Source: Leptodactylus fallax
Taxonomy: Eukaryota; Chordata; Amphibia; Anura; Leptodactylidae
Length of the DNA stretch: 64,000 nt
NCBI GenBank assembly: GCA_947044405.1
Contig: CAMRHE010000012.1
Span: 7,746,001 to 7,810,000 of the forward strand
Reading direction: 5' to 3'
Shown one piece after another: positions 13,548-26,654 of this stretch. Below the pieces are notes generated by a model, which saw only the letters and a program-made list of their open reading frames with translations, was not told the origin of the DNA and made no database searches. The translations under genes were made by a program, and so were the position numbers. Within the stretch, counting starts at the first letter, position 1, and every line of letters begins with the position of its first letter.

Positions 13548-14982
13548 CAGTAAGGTCCATATATATTTGGACACGGACACAAATTTTGTTTTTTTTTACC
13601 TCTTTACTGGACATGGACATAAAGTCCAGACTTTCAGATTTCATTTGAGGGTATCCACATTAAAATTGATTAAAGGGTTTAGGAGTTTCAGTGCCTTAAC
13701 ATGTGCCACTCTGTTTTTAAAGGGACCAAAAGTAATTGGACAATTGATTCAAAGGCTGTTTCATGGGCAGGTGTGGGTAGTTCCTTTGTTATGTCATTCT
13801 CAATTAAGCAGATAAAAGGCCTGGAGTGGATTTGAGGTGTGGTGCCTGTATTTGGAAGATTTTGCTGTGAAGAAAACATGCGGTCAAAGGAGCTCTCCAT
13901 GCACGTGAAACAAGCCATCCTTAAGCTGCGAAAACAGAAAAAAACCATCCGAGAAATTGCTACAATATTAGGAGTGGCAAAATCTAGTTTGGTACATCCT
14001 GAGAAAGAAAGAAAGCACTGGTGAACTCAATGCAAAAAGACCTGGACGCCGATGGAAGACAACAGTGATGGATGTTCGCAGAATAACTTCAGTGGTGAAG
14101 AGAAACTCCTTCACAACAGCCAACCAAGTGAAAAACACTCTCCAGGATGTAGGCATATCAATATACAAATCTACCATAAAGAGAAGACTGCATGAAAGTA
14201 AATACAGAGGGTTCACTACACGGAGCAAGCCACTCATAAGTCTCAAGAATAAAAAGGCTAGATTGGACTTTGCTAAAAAAACATCTAAAAAAACCCAGCA
14301 CAGTTCTAGGAGAATATTCTTTGGACAGATGAAATCAAGATCAACCTCTACCAGAAGGATTCAAAGAAAAAAGTATGGCGAAGGTGTGGTACAACTCACT
14401 CCAGCCAAATGCAGCCAAACTGATTGGTCGGCATTTCATAATATAGATGGACAATGACCCAAAACATAAAGCCAAAGCAACCCAGGAGTTTATTAAAGCA
14501 AAGAAGTGGAATATTCTTGAATGGCCAAGTCAGTCACCTGATCTCAACCCAGTTGAGAATGCATTTCACTTGTTAAAGACTAAACTTCAGACAGAAAGGC
14601 CCCCAAACAAACCGCTGCAGTAAAGGCCTGGCAGAACATTAAAAAGGAGGAAATACAGCGTCTGGTGATGTCCATCAGTTCAAGACTTCAGGCAGTCAAT
14701 GCCAACAAAGGGTTTTCAACCAAGTATTAGAAAATAACATTTTATTTACAATTATTTAATTTGTCCAATTACTTTTGAGCCCCTGAAATGAAGGGATTGT
14801 ATGTAATAAATGCTTTAGTTCCTCACATTTTTATGCAATCATTTTGTTCAACCCATTGAATTAAAGCTGAAAGTCTGAGCTTCAACTGCATCTGAATTGT
14901 TTGGTTTAAAATTCATTGTGGTAATGTACAGAACCAAATTAGAAAAATGTTGTTTCTGTCCAAATATTTATGGACCTAACTG
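13548..14982 (+). pseudogene. Near full-length Tc1 element with dead transposase (CAGTAAGGTCCAT family)
   Basis: The termini are an imperfect inverted pair: CAGTAAGGTCCATATATATT at 13548 and a right end reading ATGGACCTAACTG to 14982, followed by TA. The plus-strand transposase starts near 13879 (MRSKELSMHVKQAILKLR), with a recognisable helix-turn-helix (TIREIATILGVAKSS). It then shifts frame several times (segments 13839-14024 and 14065-14457). The DNDPKH and PDLNP regions are still readable as fragments near 14450-14560. No open catalytic core remains. It is distinct in sequence from the other Tc1 families in the window. Confidence 0.88.
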
Positions 14983-15120
14983 TATTGGGTCTCATTTATC
15001 AGAAATGTCCAACATCAAAAAAAAAAATATTCCCGGCAAATACTAAATTGCTCTAAAAAAATTTAAGCACTTAGACTTTGTTAATTTTGAAAAATTATGC
15101 TCAGTGAGGCAGATTTACTA

Positions 15121-15150
15121 ATCCTCTCTAATATTTACAGTAGAGAGGAT
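15121..15150. repeat. Perfect hairpin, 10-bp stem and 10-bp loop
   Basis: ATCCTCTCTA and TAGAGAGGAT are exact inverted copies around a 10-base spacer. It sits directly next to the possible MITE that begins near 15152. Confidence 0.8.
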
Positions 15151-15151
15151 T

Positions 15152-15480
15152 AGGTCTTATTCACACGACAGTGACATTTTTGACAAATCTAACAGCCGTT
15201 TTGCATCTGTTTTGCCACTATTCCTTTTTTCCTTTTTTTGACGGCCAAGTGTCACTCGTTTTGTATCAGTTTTTAATTGTCACTGAAAAAAACAAATTAA
15301 TTGCATTTGTCTTTCTTTTTTAATCCAACCAACTGATATGTTTTTAACAAATCCATTAAAAACAGATCCATTGATTTCTACTGGGTCTGTCTGTCCATCA
15401 AAAAGGACAAAGATACAACATGTCAGTTTTCTTTTGACAAAAAACGGTCAGTCATAAAAACAAATATGTGAATAGACATA
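15152..15480. mobile_element. Probable palindromic MITE
   Basis: The left edge contains GTCTTATTCACACGAC and the right edge TATGTGAATAGACAT, an inverted pair (TCTTATTCACA against TGTGAATAGACA). The interior is AT-rich and non-coding. Termini are approximate. Confidence 0.45.
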
Positions 15481-15489
15481 ACAAAAAGA

Positions 15490-17770
15490 AAAAAAAGTTT
15501 TTACAACTCACCCTGATTTTGTTGATGTGATGAACCCCAAGATTTGAGCACATAATGATCAGGCAGTCTAAAGATGCTGTCAAATTTATCAAAGTTTCTC
15601 ATGCTGTAAAATTAATTATTTTATCTTGCAGTAAAATTCAATACTTACCCAGAGCCTGGTATTGTGAGTCTGAAATGCACCCTGTAGTACCACAGACATT
15701 TTCCTGGCTATCAAGAGAGTCAAAAAAAACATGATTGTTCATCACCTTCTGCAGTTAAAAGCTTGCTTTACTTCAAAATAATCCATACATTGTAATATCA
15801 CAACATTGTAATTCTTTAATCTTACTCTGGTTTTATTTCTGGTCAGTACTGTTTTTCAACTGTCCAACATTTAGTGGTTGCTGTATGAGAGAGCACTGGG
15901 GCTATCACATGTTGGCACGCTAGGCCTGTTATTGGTACATACATGGTGTGGCTGTTACATTAAGAAAAGGAAGAGAACGTAAACAACCCACAGCTACACA
16001 CAGGTAAACTAGTATGTACGTGGCCATGGACACATTTGAGTTTCACGTAATGTCAGGTTAACCACTAAGAGTCATTTTTAAACTACCTATAAACAGGAAG
16101 TTTTTCAGTGTACATGTTCCAGAGAGAAATTAAGCTTACCAGAGATTCAATTGAATCAATGGGACTGTGCACAGATTTGTCACTATAGCTCAGTGATTTC
16201 AAGATTTGCCAATCTCCTCATTTTTTTTTTTTATATCATCAGTCTTCTTCATCTACCATTATCGCCTGTGGACAACGTATAAAACGAATTGGTTGGCTAA
16301 TTGTACTGTAACAGAATCCAAGTGGTAGAATTAATCCACCGTGATTAGCCTAAACCTTGTGTCTGACTTACCAGCTACAATATCGTATACACGAAAATTC
16401 ATATCAAGGCTGAGATTATTACAGTGTATCATTAAGAAAAAATTGTACAGATTATTTTAGTGCATGCCACTTAATACATTATACTACCACAACTGTCAAA
16501 ATGCAAAGGTGAATGTATATTCAACAGTTTATGTAATTTAAGATAAACTAGGGCAACATTCTTTTACATCACATTTAGTGAATCATCTCCACCTGTACAG
16601 CATTGGGTATTTGCTAATATTCCCATTACACATGCTGTAAACCTCACAGCTGATAGAGAAAGTTATGTAATGGGATTTCAATATATACTAGAATTTTCTG
16701 TACTCTAAAATTAGGAATACCGATTCTTGGATACAGTACATGTATAAAAGTATATTATATATATATGTGTATAATTTGTATGCTATTTGCATATTATATG
16801 TATGTTTGTAATAACCCATATTGTTGTATAAAGTGTATCCAACGTCACTTGCTTCCATCACCAGTACATCATGGCAAGTTAAACCTTAAAGGGCATGTGT
16901 GACCAGAGAATGACATATCACCTACTTTTTAAAATAAATTTGTGTGCTAAATATATTCTTAAAGAATTTTAATATATTTTAAATTTTTTTTTGCTATTTA
17001 TATTTTTGCCAATTCTGATAAAGTTTTCTTTCCGGTGGTCACTTCATTTACATTACGGACAAGAAAGTATTAAAAAAGAAGATAACACCTCTATATATAT
17101 AACACCACTGACTCATCATTGCATTTACTACTTAGAGCTTATCTACTCCCCATGTCAATAACATAAATCTTATCACTAAATTCTGTTAATAGAGTTGAGC
17201 TCAGGCAAGATGCAGTATCCATAATTATGTATAGTGAATAGAATTAAAAAAAAATCTACAATAAAAAAAATTATATATTTTACTGTCTGGTTTTAGCAAA
17301 TAAACTTAAAAAATTGGCAAGAAATTTCTTTTAAAGCACCATGATGTATCATTATATCATGGACATGATTATAGATGCGCAAACCTCTTAAGATTTTTGT
17401 GTGGTATGACACAAAGATTCACCTGTCGTAATTCCCTTATTTGTGATTTCAATAAGTTCATTATGAACCGGAAGTGAAATTATAATACTCTAGAGTCTCT
17501 TCAGACCGCAGATTATATATAAGTAGGGGCCCAGGGGAGGTGTGGAAAAATAACAAACTGTTTAAAATACAAAAAAAAAAAAAAAAAACACTTTTAAATA
17601 AAAATTAAATTTAAAATGATAAAGTAATCTATAAAAATACATAAAATATTTTGTATTGCAGCGTCCTTCATGATTTATATTACTAATAAATTAAAATAAT
17701 ATATTATAAAACTAATGAATTATTTAACGCATTCAGTGAAGGCTATTAAAAAAGCTAAAAGCTATTATGT
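15490..17770. other. AT-rich DNA, no gene seen
   Basis: No domain-like ORF. A poly(A) run lies at 17571-17588 and TA-rich patches near 16750. A possible MITE edge (TTAAAGGGCATGTG near 16886) has no confirmed partner. Confidence 0.4.
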
Positions 17771-17779
17771 TTTTAGGTC

Positions 17780-18700
17780 ACATTGCCAAAAAAGTTCTAG
17801 AGGTACTAATTAAAATGTATATCTCATCCCGCAAAATATAGCATATAAGATCACATGGTGACAATGAAAAAAATGTCAATGCAAAAGAAGATGGCAATAC
17901 AAAACAAGTGATTTTTTTTATTTTTTTTTAAAGGGTATGTATTGAATAAAATTAGTCAAACTTTTAGGCTGAGGCTGCACGTTGCGGAAATGCAGCTTTT
18001 TTTGTTGCAGATTTTATGTTTTTTTGAGCCTAAACCAGGAGTGGATTGAGCAAAAAGTTGAAGTATAAGAGCTTCCTATATATTCCCCATTTCTTTTGTA
18101 GCCATTCTTGGCTTTGGCTGAAAAAAACGCATTCAAATCTACAACCAAAAAAGCTGTGTTTCCACAGCATGAGGCTTTAGCCTTAAAAAGCTATTTAAAT
18201 TAAGTATTGCTGTGTCTGTAACAAACTGTACTACAAATAATATTCTATTTTACGATTATGTTGCCTCCAAAAAAATTCAATAAAAAGTTATCAAAAAGTC
18301 ATATGTACCCCAAAATTGTACCAATGAATAGGACAGCTCAATTTAGTAAAGCGTTATGAGCTTTGAAAAGAAGTTGATGCAAAAACTTGATTTTGTCAAA
18401 AAATATTTATTGTAAAAAATTAGGACATAAAAACCTACATAAATTAGTAGTCACTATAATCATGCTGACCAGCAGAATAAATATAACATGCTGTAAATTG
18501 AATGGTGCAAAACTTAAAATGAAACTATGCCAGGATTGGCTCTGTATTTTCCATCCCACCTCAGAAAGAGCTAATAAAGCTCAGTCAATAACATATATTC
18601 ACCTCAAAATTTTGCCATCAACAATACAACCTGTTTTGCAAAAAACGAGTGCACAAAAAGCTGCATTGAATAAAAAAGATGTTATGGCCAGAAGTGTGTG
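17780..18700. mobile_element. TTAA-type non-autonomous element remnant hosting a nested MITE
   Basis: The segment shares phrases such as AAAAAGTCATATGTACCCC and the TAATCATGCTGACC-like block with 27990-28200, so the two are copies of one repeat family. The MITE at 17967-18182 is inserted inside it. Ends were not located. Assignment to a piggyBac-like family rests on similar repeats elsewhere in the window that have TTAA edges. Confidence 0.4.
17967..18182. mobile_element. Palindromic MITE, GGCTGAGG...TAGCC, TTA duplication (copy 1)
   Basis: The left arm starts GGCTGAGGCTGCACGTTG and the right arm ends CATGAGGCTTTAGCC; the arms are inverted copies along most of the 216 bp. TTA lies outside both ends (17964-17966 and 18183-18185). 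Related copies lie at 36814-37032 and, diverged, at 26655-26860. This fits a Harbinger-type palindromic MITE. Confidence 0.75.
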
Positions 18701-18731
18701 AAAATCCTTGTGGATTTTGTCCTTTTAGGTG

Positions 18732-20060
18732 TTACAAAGCCTCTGGCAGAACTAAACACCCTCTTCACCGTTACGCTTGAGGCCGAACAAGTTAAAACTC
18801 CCATGGAAAATTGGGCCAGATCCTTCCACTTCTCATATTCCAGATACTATACTGACTGATTTTATTCCTGACACTTGTAGCAGTGGCACTGGCAGAACAG
18901 GTAGAACGCTGGCTGAGTGAGGTTGACTGGGAGCAGGCAGAGGCTACCTGTGTGTGCGTGCAACTGACAGTTGTAGTAGTCTCCCTAAATGCTGTGGTAA
19001 TCTGCTTATACAGCCTGATAATATTGCAATTTTTCATCCCATTGGGCGCATGAAAGAATTTCCTCATTTCGGCTTTGTAGAACGAGTCTAAGAGCAGTGC
19101 CATCCAATACTTATCCCTCTGCTTGATGCTAATAATACACTTGTTGCTGTGTAAACAGCAGAGCATACAGCCTACCATGCTTGCCAGCATGTGCATGGAA
19201 CCAGGGGCCTGCCATGGTTTGTTTCCTTGGCCAGCGTGGTCAGTCGTCATCATCATCATCATCATCATCTTGAAAGAAATATGGGACATCCTCCTACCCT
19301 GGCTGTGCCTGTGACATATCAAATGCTACCTCTTCATCCAAAGGAAAGTCTTCCTCCACCTCCTCTTCCAGTCTAAGGGTCTCAGTTCCTCCACCATAAT
19401 GACCCTGACCCAAATCCTCATCCTCCTAATCCATCAAGCCAGGGTGATGGCATTGACTAAGAGGTGGAAAATGTTCCTCCTCGTCTGTCCCTTGTTGCAT
19501 AAGTGTAAATGTTTCCTGTAAGATATACAAATAAGGGATCACATCCCTGATGCTGCACTTGTCCCTACTTACAAATCTGGAGGCCCTTTCAAAGCTCTCG
19601 AGCATGTTTAAGGTGGAGTTCCACTGAGTTGAAATGTTACAGGAAGTGCAAAGGTAGACTGTTTTGTTGCTGTAAATTGAGCAGGGTGTTTTTTGCAACA
19701 TAAGAACAGCTGAAGAGCACTACTTTTAAGCCACTATGCAGGTTAATAATGCAGCAAACCACCAAATTCAGGCACTTGTGGGACAATGTGTCATTCGACC
19801 TAACTGTATGGTGGCAACAATATTGGTGCTGTTGTCGTTGACAATGTTGCCCAGTTGGAGTTGGCAAGGAGCCATACGGAGAGATACTTGTGTGGTATCC
19901 CAGAGGATGCAGGTGTTATAGTAGGACCTAATGGGGGTAATAGTCCCTCTGGTAGCTGATGCTATTGAAATGGTCACGGTAGCTGTAGTGGAGGTCCACA
20001 CTGTCACACTGGCACCTCTCATGGGCACACAGCAAGTCGATTTTCAAAAGTAAAATAGCA
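18732..20060 (-). pseudogene. hAT (ZBED-like) transposase pseudogene, C-terminal part
   Basis: Minus-strand fragments in shifting frames read as a hAT-superfamily transposase. From N to C: a WTSTTATVTIS phrase (the usual DLWTS region, about 19980), IVNDNSTNIVATIQLG (catalytic-Asp DN motif, about 19830-19870), CLNLVVCCIIN in a shifted frame (about 19745-19775), the WNSTLNMLE motif (about 19610-19640), DVIPYLYILQET (about 19510-19550), and YWMALLLDSFYKAEMRKFF (about 19050-19105). Frameshifts and stops separate these blocks. The rest of the protein continues at 20985, beyond an inserted LTR. The dimerisation tail is not recognisable. Confidence 0.75.
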
Positions 20061-20075
20061 AAAGACACAGTCCTT

Positions 20076-20984
20076 TGTTAACCAAAAGTTTCTTTACTGA
20101 GGAGCATTTCCATAAAGTGCAGCCATACCTTACAGCAATACAGTCTCTCATGTACAATACAGTGGGATGCATGTGAGGAGGATTCCTTTGCAAACTGACT
20201 GGTAGGAGCTGAGGCTGACACACAACTTTCCTCAGATTTTTGTAGTCTAGGATTTTGAGGAGACACAGTCCAGATTATAGCTACAGAAAAGGGATCTTCA
20301 CCGGTTGGCTCCTGGCGAGTGCCTAATTTGGGATAAATGTAGTTACTCACGGTTACTGGGCTGTGGTATCCGGTAGTCGGACGCGGACCTAAGAGACACG
20401 TGACTGGAAACCACAGAGCACTGGACTTGACCGGAGGCCTACTTTAAGGTCCAGGAATGCAGAAAGGCTCCTTTATAGCTGCTCCTTTCTGTCGGGATTC
20501 ATTCCTTCTTGGAGGCAATAGAAGTGTGCTTGATATCCCCTCTGTATGGACTGGTGAAATGTCCTAGGAGAATCTGTAGCTCACATGGGCCGTGAGACTC
20601 ACCATGCAGCTCCTGGTGTTGGCCTAGCAAGAGGTGAAGTTACCTCACACACTGCACACTCCAGAACATGGTTGAACTGGTTTCCTGTCCCCTGCTAAGA
20701 GGAAAACTGAGCTAAAGTCTCCACCCACAGCTTGCTAGAAGCTTCTCTGCAGAAGCTCGTTCTGTGCATGCAGTGATTGGGATCCTACCATCACATGCAC
20801 CTACATTCAGTGAACCATAGGTGTCAGCAAAGTAGCACATGGCAATGAACACAGTGTATGCACACATGAAATGCAGATTATACAACATAAATAGTGATAC
20901 CCAGTATTGGTACATTGTGAGAAACATTCTGCCATACGTCAACTACTCCTATCATGGCAGGAAGGAGTGTACTGGGACACTACA
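20076..20984 (-). mobile_element. Probable LTR inserted in the hAT pseudogene
   Basis: On the minus strand the segment begins TGTAGTGTCCCAG, a common LTR start, and could end at ...GGTTAACA. A TATA-box-like CTATAAAGG lies on the minus strand at 20470-20478. It separates two halves of a minus-strand hAT transposase. No clear target duplication was found, so the left boundary is uncertain. Confidence 0.45.
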
Positions 20985-22079
20985 CTTGTTGCAGGATACA
21001 GCAAAACAGTGTCTCCATTGTGTGGCTCCTCTGATCCAGGCTCATTAGTTATAAAACTGCCTGGCAGTTTTTCACCTTACACACATGAAACGAAGTGGAA
21101 GGTGGAGTGGAAGCAGCTCCTTGCCCTGTTAAAGACGTTGGAGGTAAAAGGTCCAGAGAGGAGGATCAAGATGAGTTGGATAGGCCCTGCATGGTGTTGG
21201 AACTGGGGCTGCACAAACTGTTTGTGCAGAGTACCTGGATTTGTTAACCCAGTGGGCCGTGAAAGCCATGTATTGTCTTTGTCCATAATTGCTGCTCCAC
21301 ATGCCGACTGAACCTTTCCCCAGAATGACATTACAAGGAAAGGCCGACATTCTTCAACCCATGGCGATATAAAGCAGGGATAGCTTTCCTAGAGAAATAA
21401 TGGTAGCCAGGTATACTCCATCAAGGATGAGAGCATGCCGAGAGTTGGTGAAACACAGTGGAATACATTAACTAGTATGGCAATGACTGCATCATGAGCA
21501 GCTTGGTCAGGTAGGAGTTAAGTTTCAGAAGTTTCAGGTGACTGGTCACACATTCCCTTATGGATGATTGATGCTGGCATGGAAGAGGATGAAGAGGAGT
21601 AGGAGAAACAGTTGGTGGTGATGATGATAATGATGATGTTGATAACAACAACCATGTACTAGATGTAGATGTGGCCTGCCCATAAAGAAGATCACAAGAA
21701 GGAGTAGAATATTCTTGCTCACTTCCCTTGCCAGTGCCACTACCACTGCCAAGTCTATTTTGCCAATTAAGATTGTGATGCCTTTTCATGTGAGTACATA
21801 AATATGTAATTCCTACATTTGTTCCTGCATGTGGCTGTTCCACCGTGGCTAAGTTTCTGATTACAGATCTTTCACTTTGTCATGGATTTATCATTTAGTA
21901 ATGTAGAAAAATATTCCCACAAGGAAGATGACAGAATGTAGTTGCTGAGGGAGGAGCAGCGTAAACAGCGGAAACACCAGGAGCAGTGGAAACATGCCTG
22001 CCACTACCACCACCAGTGCACCATCCCCACCCCACTAGCTTCCTCTAGATCTGTCCCGGGCAGATTTTTGGATGTTGAG
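20985..22079 (-). pseudogene. hAT (ZBED-like) transposase pseudogene, N-terminal part with BED finger remnant
   Basis: At 21765-21870 (minus) a BED zinc finger is readable in two frames: CNQKLSHGG in one and THMKRHH in another, the usual C...K.S.G...HLKRHH layout broken by a frameshift. Serine/glycine-rich linker sequence follows. The block at 21077-21350 does not match a motif I can name but lies where the region between the BED finger and the catalytic core should be. The segment ends at the solo LTR that begins at 22080. Confidence 0.6.
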
Positions 22080-22733
22080 TGTAACGTCTCTGCTTGTTCT
22101 GGTCTCTGCGCCACCCTCCGCTCACACGCTGCGGCGAAGGAGGCGGGTTCAGTTTGGTTCCTTGTGTAGGTTTCTTGTTGCTCAGTCTGAACATGGTCCT
22201 AGACAATGTAATGAATTTCCAGCCACACCCGTGTTCTGAGCATTTCTCTCTGGACAGCATATAGTTAATCTCAGCCTTGCCTGTGTGATTGACAGCCTGT
22301 CTACCAATCCAGTGTGGGGCTTGCCCAGACTTTCTATAAACAGGTTGTCAGCCCTCACATGGTCGCCGGTTATTACACTGTCTTTGCCTGCTCTCTTTGT
22401 TATATCTCTTGCTGCTTCTGTTACCTGATTCTCTGACCTTTGGCTTGCCTTGTGACTATTCTCTTGGATTTTGATTCTGTACTGCATTGCTCATCTGTTA
22501 CCGTACCCTTGGCTTCCTGACTTCCCTTTGTGTCCTTTGTTTTGTCTTTGTTCAGTGTTGTCACTTACTCAGTATAGGGCTCGTCTTCAGGTTGTCCTTT
22601 TACCGTTTAGGGTAACTAAGGCAATAGGAAGGGACAGTGTCTGGGGTGAGATTAGGGCTCACTTGTCTCTGTCCTTCCTCCCAGACCCCTGCAGTAGTGT
22701 CAGGGTATTTCTATGTTTGGCAAGACCCTAACA
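22080..22733. mobile_element. Solo LTR with TTGAG target duplication
   Basis: The element starts TGTAACGTCTCTGC and ends GACCCTAACA (TG...CA). TTGAG lies directly outside both ends (22075-22079 and 22734-22738), a perfect 5-bp duplication. The 654-bp interior has no ORF of note, as expected for an LTR left by recombination between two LTRs. Transcription orientation is not settled. Confidence 0.85.
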
Positions 22734-23047
22734 TTGAGTATGCACTTTGGCTGGAATCATTGCTATCACGACTGCCACTATCCTTTTTATCTGATGTCAC
22801 CTTGTCATCCTGACCAAGTTGCCAGGTCCTGTCCACAAAAGAATCATCATCATTAGCATGTCAGAGGAGCACACAGAGGAGGAGCACACAGATGCATGAG
22901 TCAAAATCACATCACTCTCGAATCCAATATCCTCCTATGACAGAAATTTTCAGTCTCAGGAACTACAACAATCATTTTTTTTACTGCACACTACTTAATT
23001 ATAATATTGATTGACAACAATTCTGAGATTGTGTGTATGTCTTTTTT
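22734..23047. other. Flank of the hAT nest, no gene seen
   Basis: It continues the host sequence interrupted by the solo LTR. It contains GAGGAGCACACAG repeats and no recognisable protein motif. It may be the 5' part of the hAT element. Confidence 0.4.
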
Positions 23048-23051
23048 TTAA

Positions 23052-23921
23052 CCACTTCCGGACCCATTGGGTTTTTATGTCCAGAAGGTGGTTGCCTTGA
23101 TCTGCTGAAATCGTGCAGCTGCTGAAACGGGTAGCCGACTGTAACTTCAGCCGGAGCTCCCAGAGAGAAGGCAGGGAAAGTTTATTACCTTCCCTGCCTT
23201 CCCGATCGCTGTGTAAACAGCTATGGGTGCCGCCATGATGCAGCTCTCCTGTGACCCGGCAGCTACGTGTTCCGCTGGGATCAGAGCCTGTTAGAGCTGC
23301 TGGGTCCTACAGGACCCAGATCAGCTATATAGTAACGTGCAGGAGGCTGTATTCCTCCTGCAACTGGGGCTAAATGTACCAGCCCCAGTTACAGGGGAAA
23401 TCAGCCCCCCCCACACAAAAAAAAACAGTGATTAGATGTCTCTAAGGGTCTACTATGACCTTATGGGGACACAAAGTAAAAAAATGAAGTAAATAAAATA
23501 ATTTAAAAAATAAATAACATAATATGTCAATAACACACCCTTATTAAATGTTATAGCCCCACCCCTGATGACACCATACAAAATAAAAATTACCATAACG
23601 GAGAGTTACAACTATTTTATAAAGTTTTTTAGTAGCACTTTGTGTTATTAAATAAAAAAAAATAAAAAGTGAAAAACAGACACGTTTTCCCTCCTCCTTT
23701 GTTTATATTTTCCCGGATATAAAAAAAAATAACACAATAATAAAACACATGCAAAAATAAAAACATCATAAAAATAAAGCCCTATGTGTCACCGAAAAAA
23801 GACACAGAAATTAGTTGAATAATGCAAATGATAAAAATGTTACAGCCCTCAAAACCGCACATATAAAAAACCTGAAAATGTGTCTGGTCTTGAACCAGAA
23901 ATTGGCCTGGTACTGAAGTGG
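23052..23921. mobile_element. TTAA-bounded MITE (piggyBac-like)
   Basis: The ends are CCACTTCCGGACC and, inverted, GGTACTGAAGTGG, directly flanked by TTAA at 23048-23051 and 23922-23925. TTAA target duplication with no transposase inside is the mark of a non-autonomous piggyBac-type element. Part of the interior (an ACTGGGGCTAAATGTACC block) recurs diverged at 26430. Confidence 0.75.
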
Positions 23922-24012
23922 TTAATAAAAAAGTATTTCAAGAAAATTAGCCACGAACTAAAAGCATTAAAAGCGCAGGCTGTAAGACTGTATATAGATC
24001 TATATCTATAGA

Positions 24013-24054
<42 letters not shown>

Positions 24055-24060
24055 ATATAT
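24013..24060. repeat. (CT)n and (TA)n microsatellite
   Basis: A CT-rich run followed by a short TATATA run. Confidence 0.9.
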
Positions 24061-26247
24061 GGGCAACAAAAAATGCAAAGTTTCTTATATTCACATATAC
24101 TATTCATTTTATTAGGGCATGTGCTGTGCAAACCTATATAGGCACTGTCTTTTAAACAAACTTTGCATATTTGAATAGTACAGGTGAATGTAAAGAATGG
24201 TCATAGGTCTTTTTATGAGTAAGAGAGAGACAGGTATAGAGTAAATTCTTTTCTACATACTGTGTGCAGTGAATGGCAGCTAGTCTTCACCCAGAGAGGA
24301 CTGTAGTTTCCAGATGCGATATGCATATGAGATAAATGCTAAAAGCTGTAAAATATAAGTAATATAATGACTAGAAACAGTGATACTCATCATGTACACA
24401 CACATAGCAGCTTATCCTGAAAAGTTATATGATTGATATGACAGGCATGCTTTAACAAAACCATCTAAGCCTGGTCTTCTTTCTGCCACAGGAGGCTTCT
24501 TCACTGCACTCGTGGGGTGTCTGTGAGACTTGTGTACCCACCATTCAGGTTCTACGTGGTAAAGTTCTTTATTGTCTATCTCTCCTTTCTATTGTCCCTT
24601 TTATACATAAATAAATAAATTAAATTAATTGAATTAAAAAATGAGGAGGAATGGGTTCTTTAGCACAACTTAATGTTTACATTGCAATTGTACATCTTGA
24701 AATCTAGCTTCTGCTTTATTATTTTACAATTGTATGTATACTGTGTACCTGGAAGTTAAAACTTTTCAATGAAAAGAAAAACAAAAATGTAGATGCTAAT
24801 ACGGACATCTATTTGTGTTTATTATTATTATTATTATTAACTTTCTACCGGCATTTCAATATCTATAACAGTAAAATGAGTCGGCCATGAAATTTATGCC
24901 ATCAAAAATAGCAAATCCTGATGAAAACGTCATGGGCCCCATGATGTGTCAATGGCATCCATCAGGTTTTCTTGGGTTTCTTTCCAAAATTGATCTATCA
25001 AGGCTCTGTTATGAACTGATGTGGCTCCAACAGGATATTACTCTCATATTATATAATATTGCACATTACTAGACCTAACCAGTTATTTCCTAGAGCATTC
25101 TTCGACGTCAGTCCTGTAAATCATTCCATTAAAGCACGTTTTTCAGAATTTTCTGTAAATTAAAACGCCTTCAGAGTCACTTGACACTTTTACATGTGAA
25201 ATAACAGTTAGCATTAGAAGGTTGAGTGGAAAAGACAACTGAACATAATTCTAACCATGAATCAGAATCCTTAAAACCATCAGCACTTTTATTGTATAGA
25301 TAAAATATATGGATTAGACTCATGAACCCTCTCTACTCCTTCTTCTCTATGAGAGACAGGCAACTAGTTTAACAGAACTTTCTCGGAGGAACGAGATATA
25401 TCCAAAACATACACATTTCCATCCAACTTCCTGTCTGTAGGTAATGCTGCAGTCATTTTGGATTAGCGATAAACAGTCATGAAATTGGAAACAGCTTCTT
25501 TTAGCCTTACACAAGAATCTGCAAAAACATGAATGCTTGTACCCAAAAAGTGTGATTCCAATTCAAACATTCTAAAATAATATACAGTGCATGCTTAACT
25601 GTGTGTTGGCCTATAAGACCATATTAAATGACATTTCCAGATGCCAGGAGAGCAAAGTGATTTAACATTAAAATGCCCAGAAACATTAAGAACATTTCAA
25701 TTAAAATCAACTTTAACCCAGTTTGCCTAAATGGCCAGATAGAAATGTATTTTGGTTGCAGCCGATGTTATAGCATTTTATAGAGTCATTTGCAAAAACA
25801 ATTTCAATGGGTTTTGATCAGCTAGTAGTTAGTGCACTGTGTGTGTGATATAGCATTTGCTATTTTGGCTTGGCCGTATAATATCCTTGTAAAATAAATA
25901 CAGAAGCATGTATTTGTCAGCACATGGTTATTGGTAACCTGACCATATGGAACATTTTGACTCAGGTTAGGAAGTGAAATGATTATGTTACACATCATAG
26001 GAAATGTAAATTGACTTGCAGAAATTACTAAGTACAGTTATATACTGTCTAACAGTAAATCAGATTTCTATGTGGTATAGCATCATTTGTTATTCACATG
26101 AAAGCATTCACATAATTAATATAATTATTTTGCCAGCTCACAACATTACAGTTAAGTCTCATGGTACCTCATTAGGAGAATTGTCATTCTAGATGTCAAG
26201 CCAGGTGTGTGACAGACATGTAGAAAAGATTATTAACATCTCTATTT
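24061..26247. other. AT-rich DNA, no gene seen
   Basis: No domain-like ORF. A short (TTA)n tract lies at 24819-24839. Nothing else recognised. Confidence 0.5.
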
Positions 26248-26600
26248 CATTAACTGCTTGGTGACCACCATTAACTATATATGTCTGGCTGTTTGGCAAT
26301 TAACTCTCCAAGGACGTACCTGTACATCTCTGGAAGTCGCCTTTATGCAGCTTCCTCCAGATGCAAAAATCATGTCATCGTTACTAGAGAACGCAGATCA
26401 GCTCTGCAGTATATACCTGGAAGCTACATTCCTCCTCTAACTGGAGCTAATGTATCAGTCTCAGTTACAGGGGAAATCAGCAAAAAAAAAAAAGTAATGG
26501 CCTTATGAGGATACAATGTGTAAAAAAAAAAAAAAAATTATGCAGACAAAAAACTCCAATAAAAAAGAGCTCCATTAACATGTCAATGTCAAGGTTCTAG
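26248..26600. mobile_element. Diverged fragment of the TTAA-type MITE family
   Basis: Phrases such as CAGTTACAGGGGAAATCAGC are shared with the element at 23052-23921 in the same order. Ends are lost. Confidence 0.5.
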
Positions 26601-26654
26601 CTCCATCCTTCAGAAACACAAAACTATATGCCACCTACATAAAAATCTCTTCAA

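Noticed and set aside
18387..18701. 104-codon plus-strand ORF
   Set aside because: It lies in a non-coding TTAA-type repeat also present near 28000 and 48500 without a conserved frame.
19246..19270. (CAT)n tract as a His-rich or Met-rich coding signal
   Set aside because: It is a short trinucleotide run inside a decayed hAT transposase, probably an Asp-rich stretch in the original minus-strand frame.
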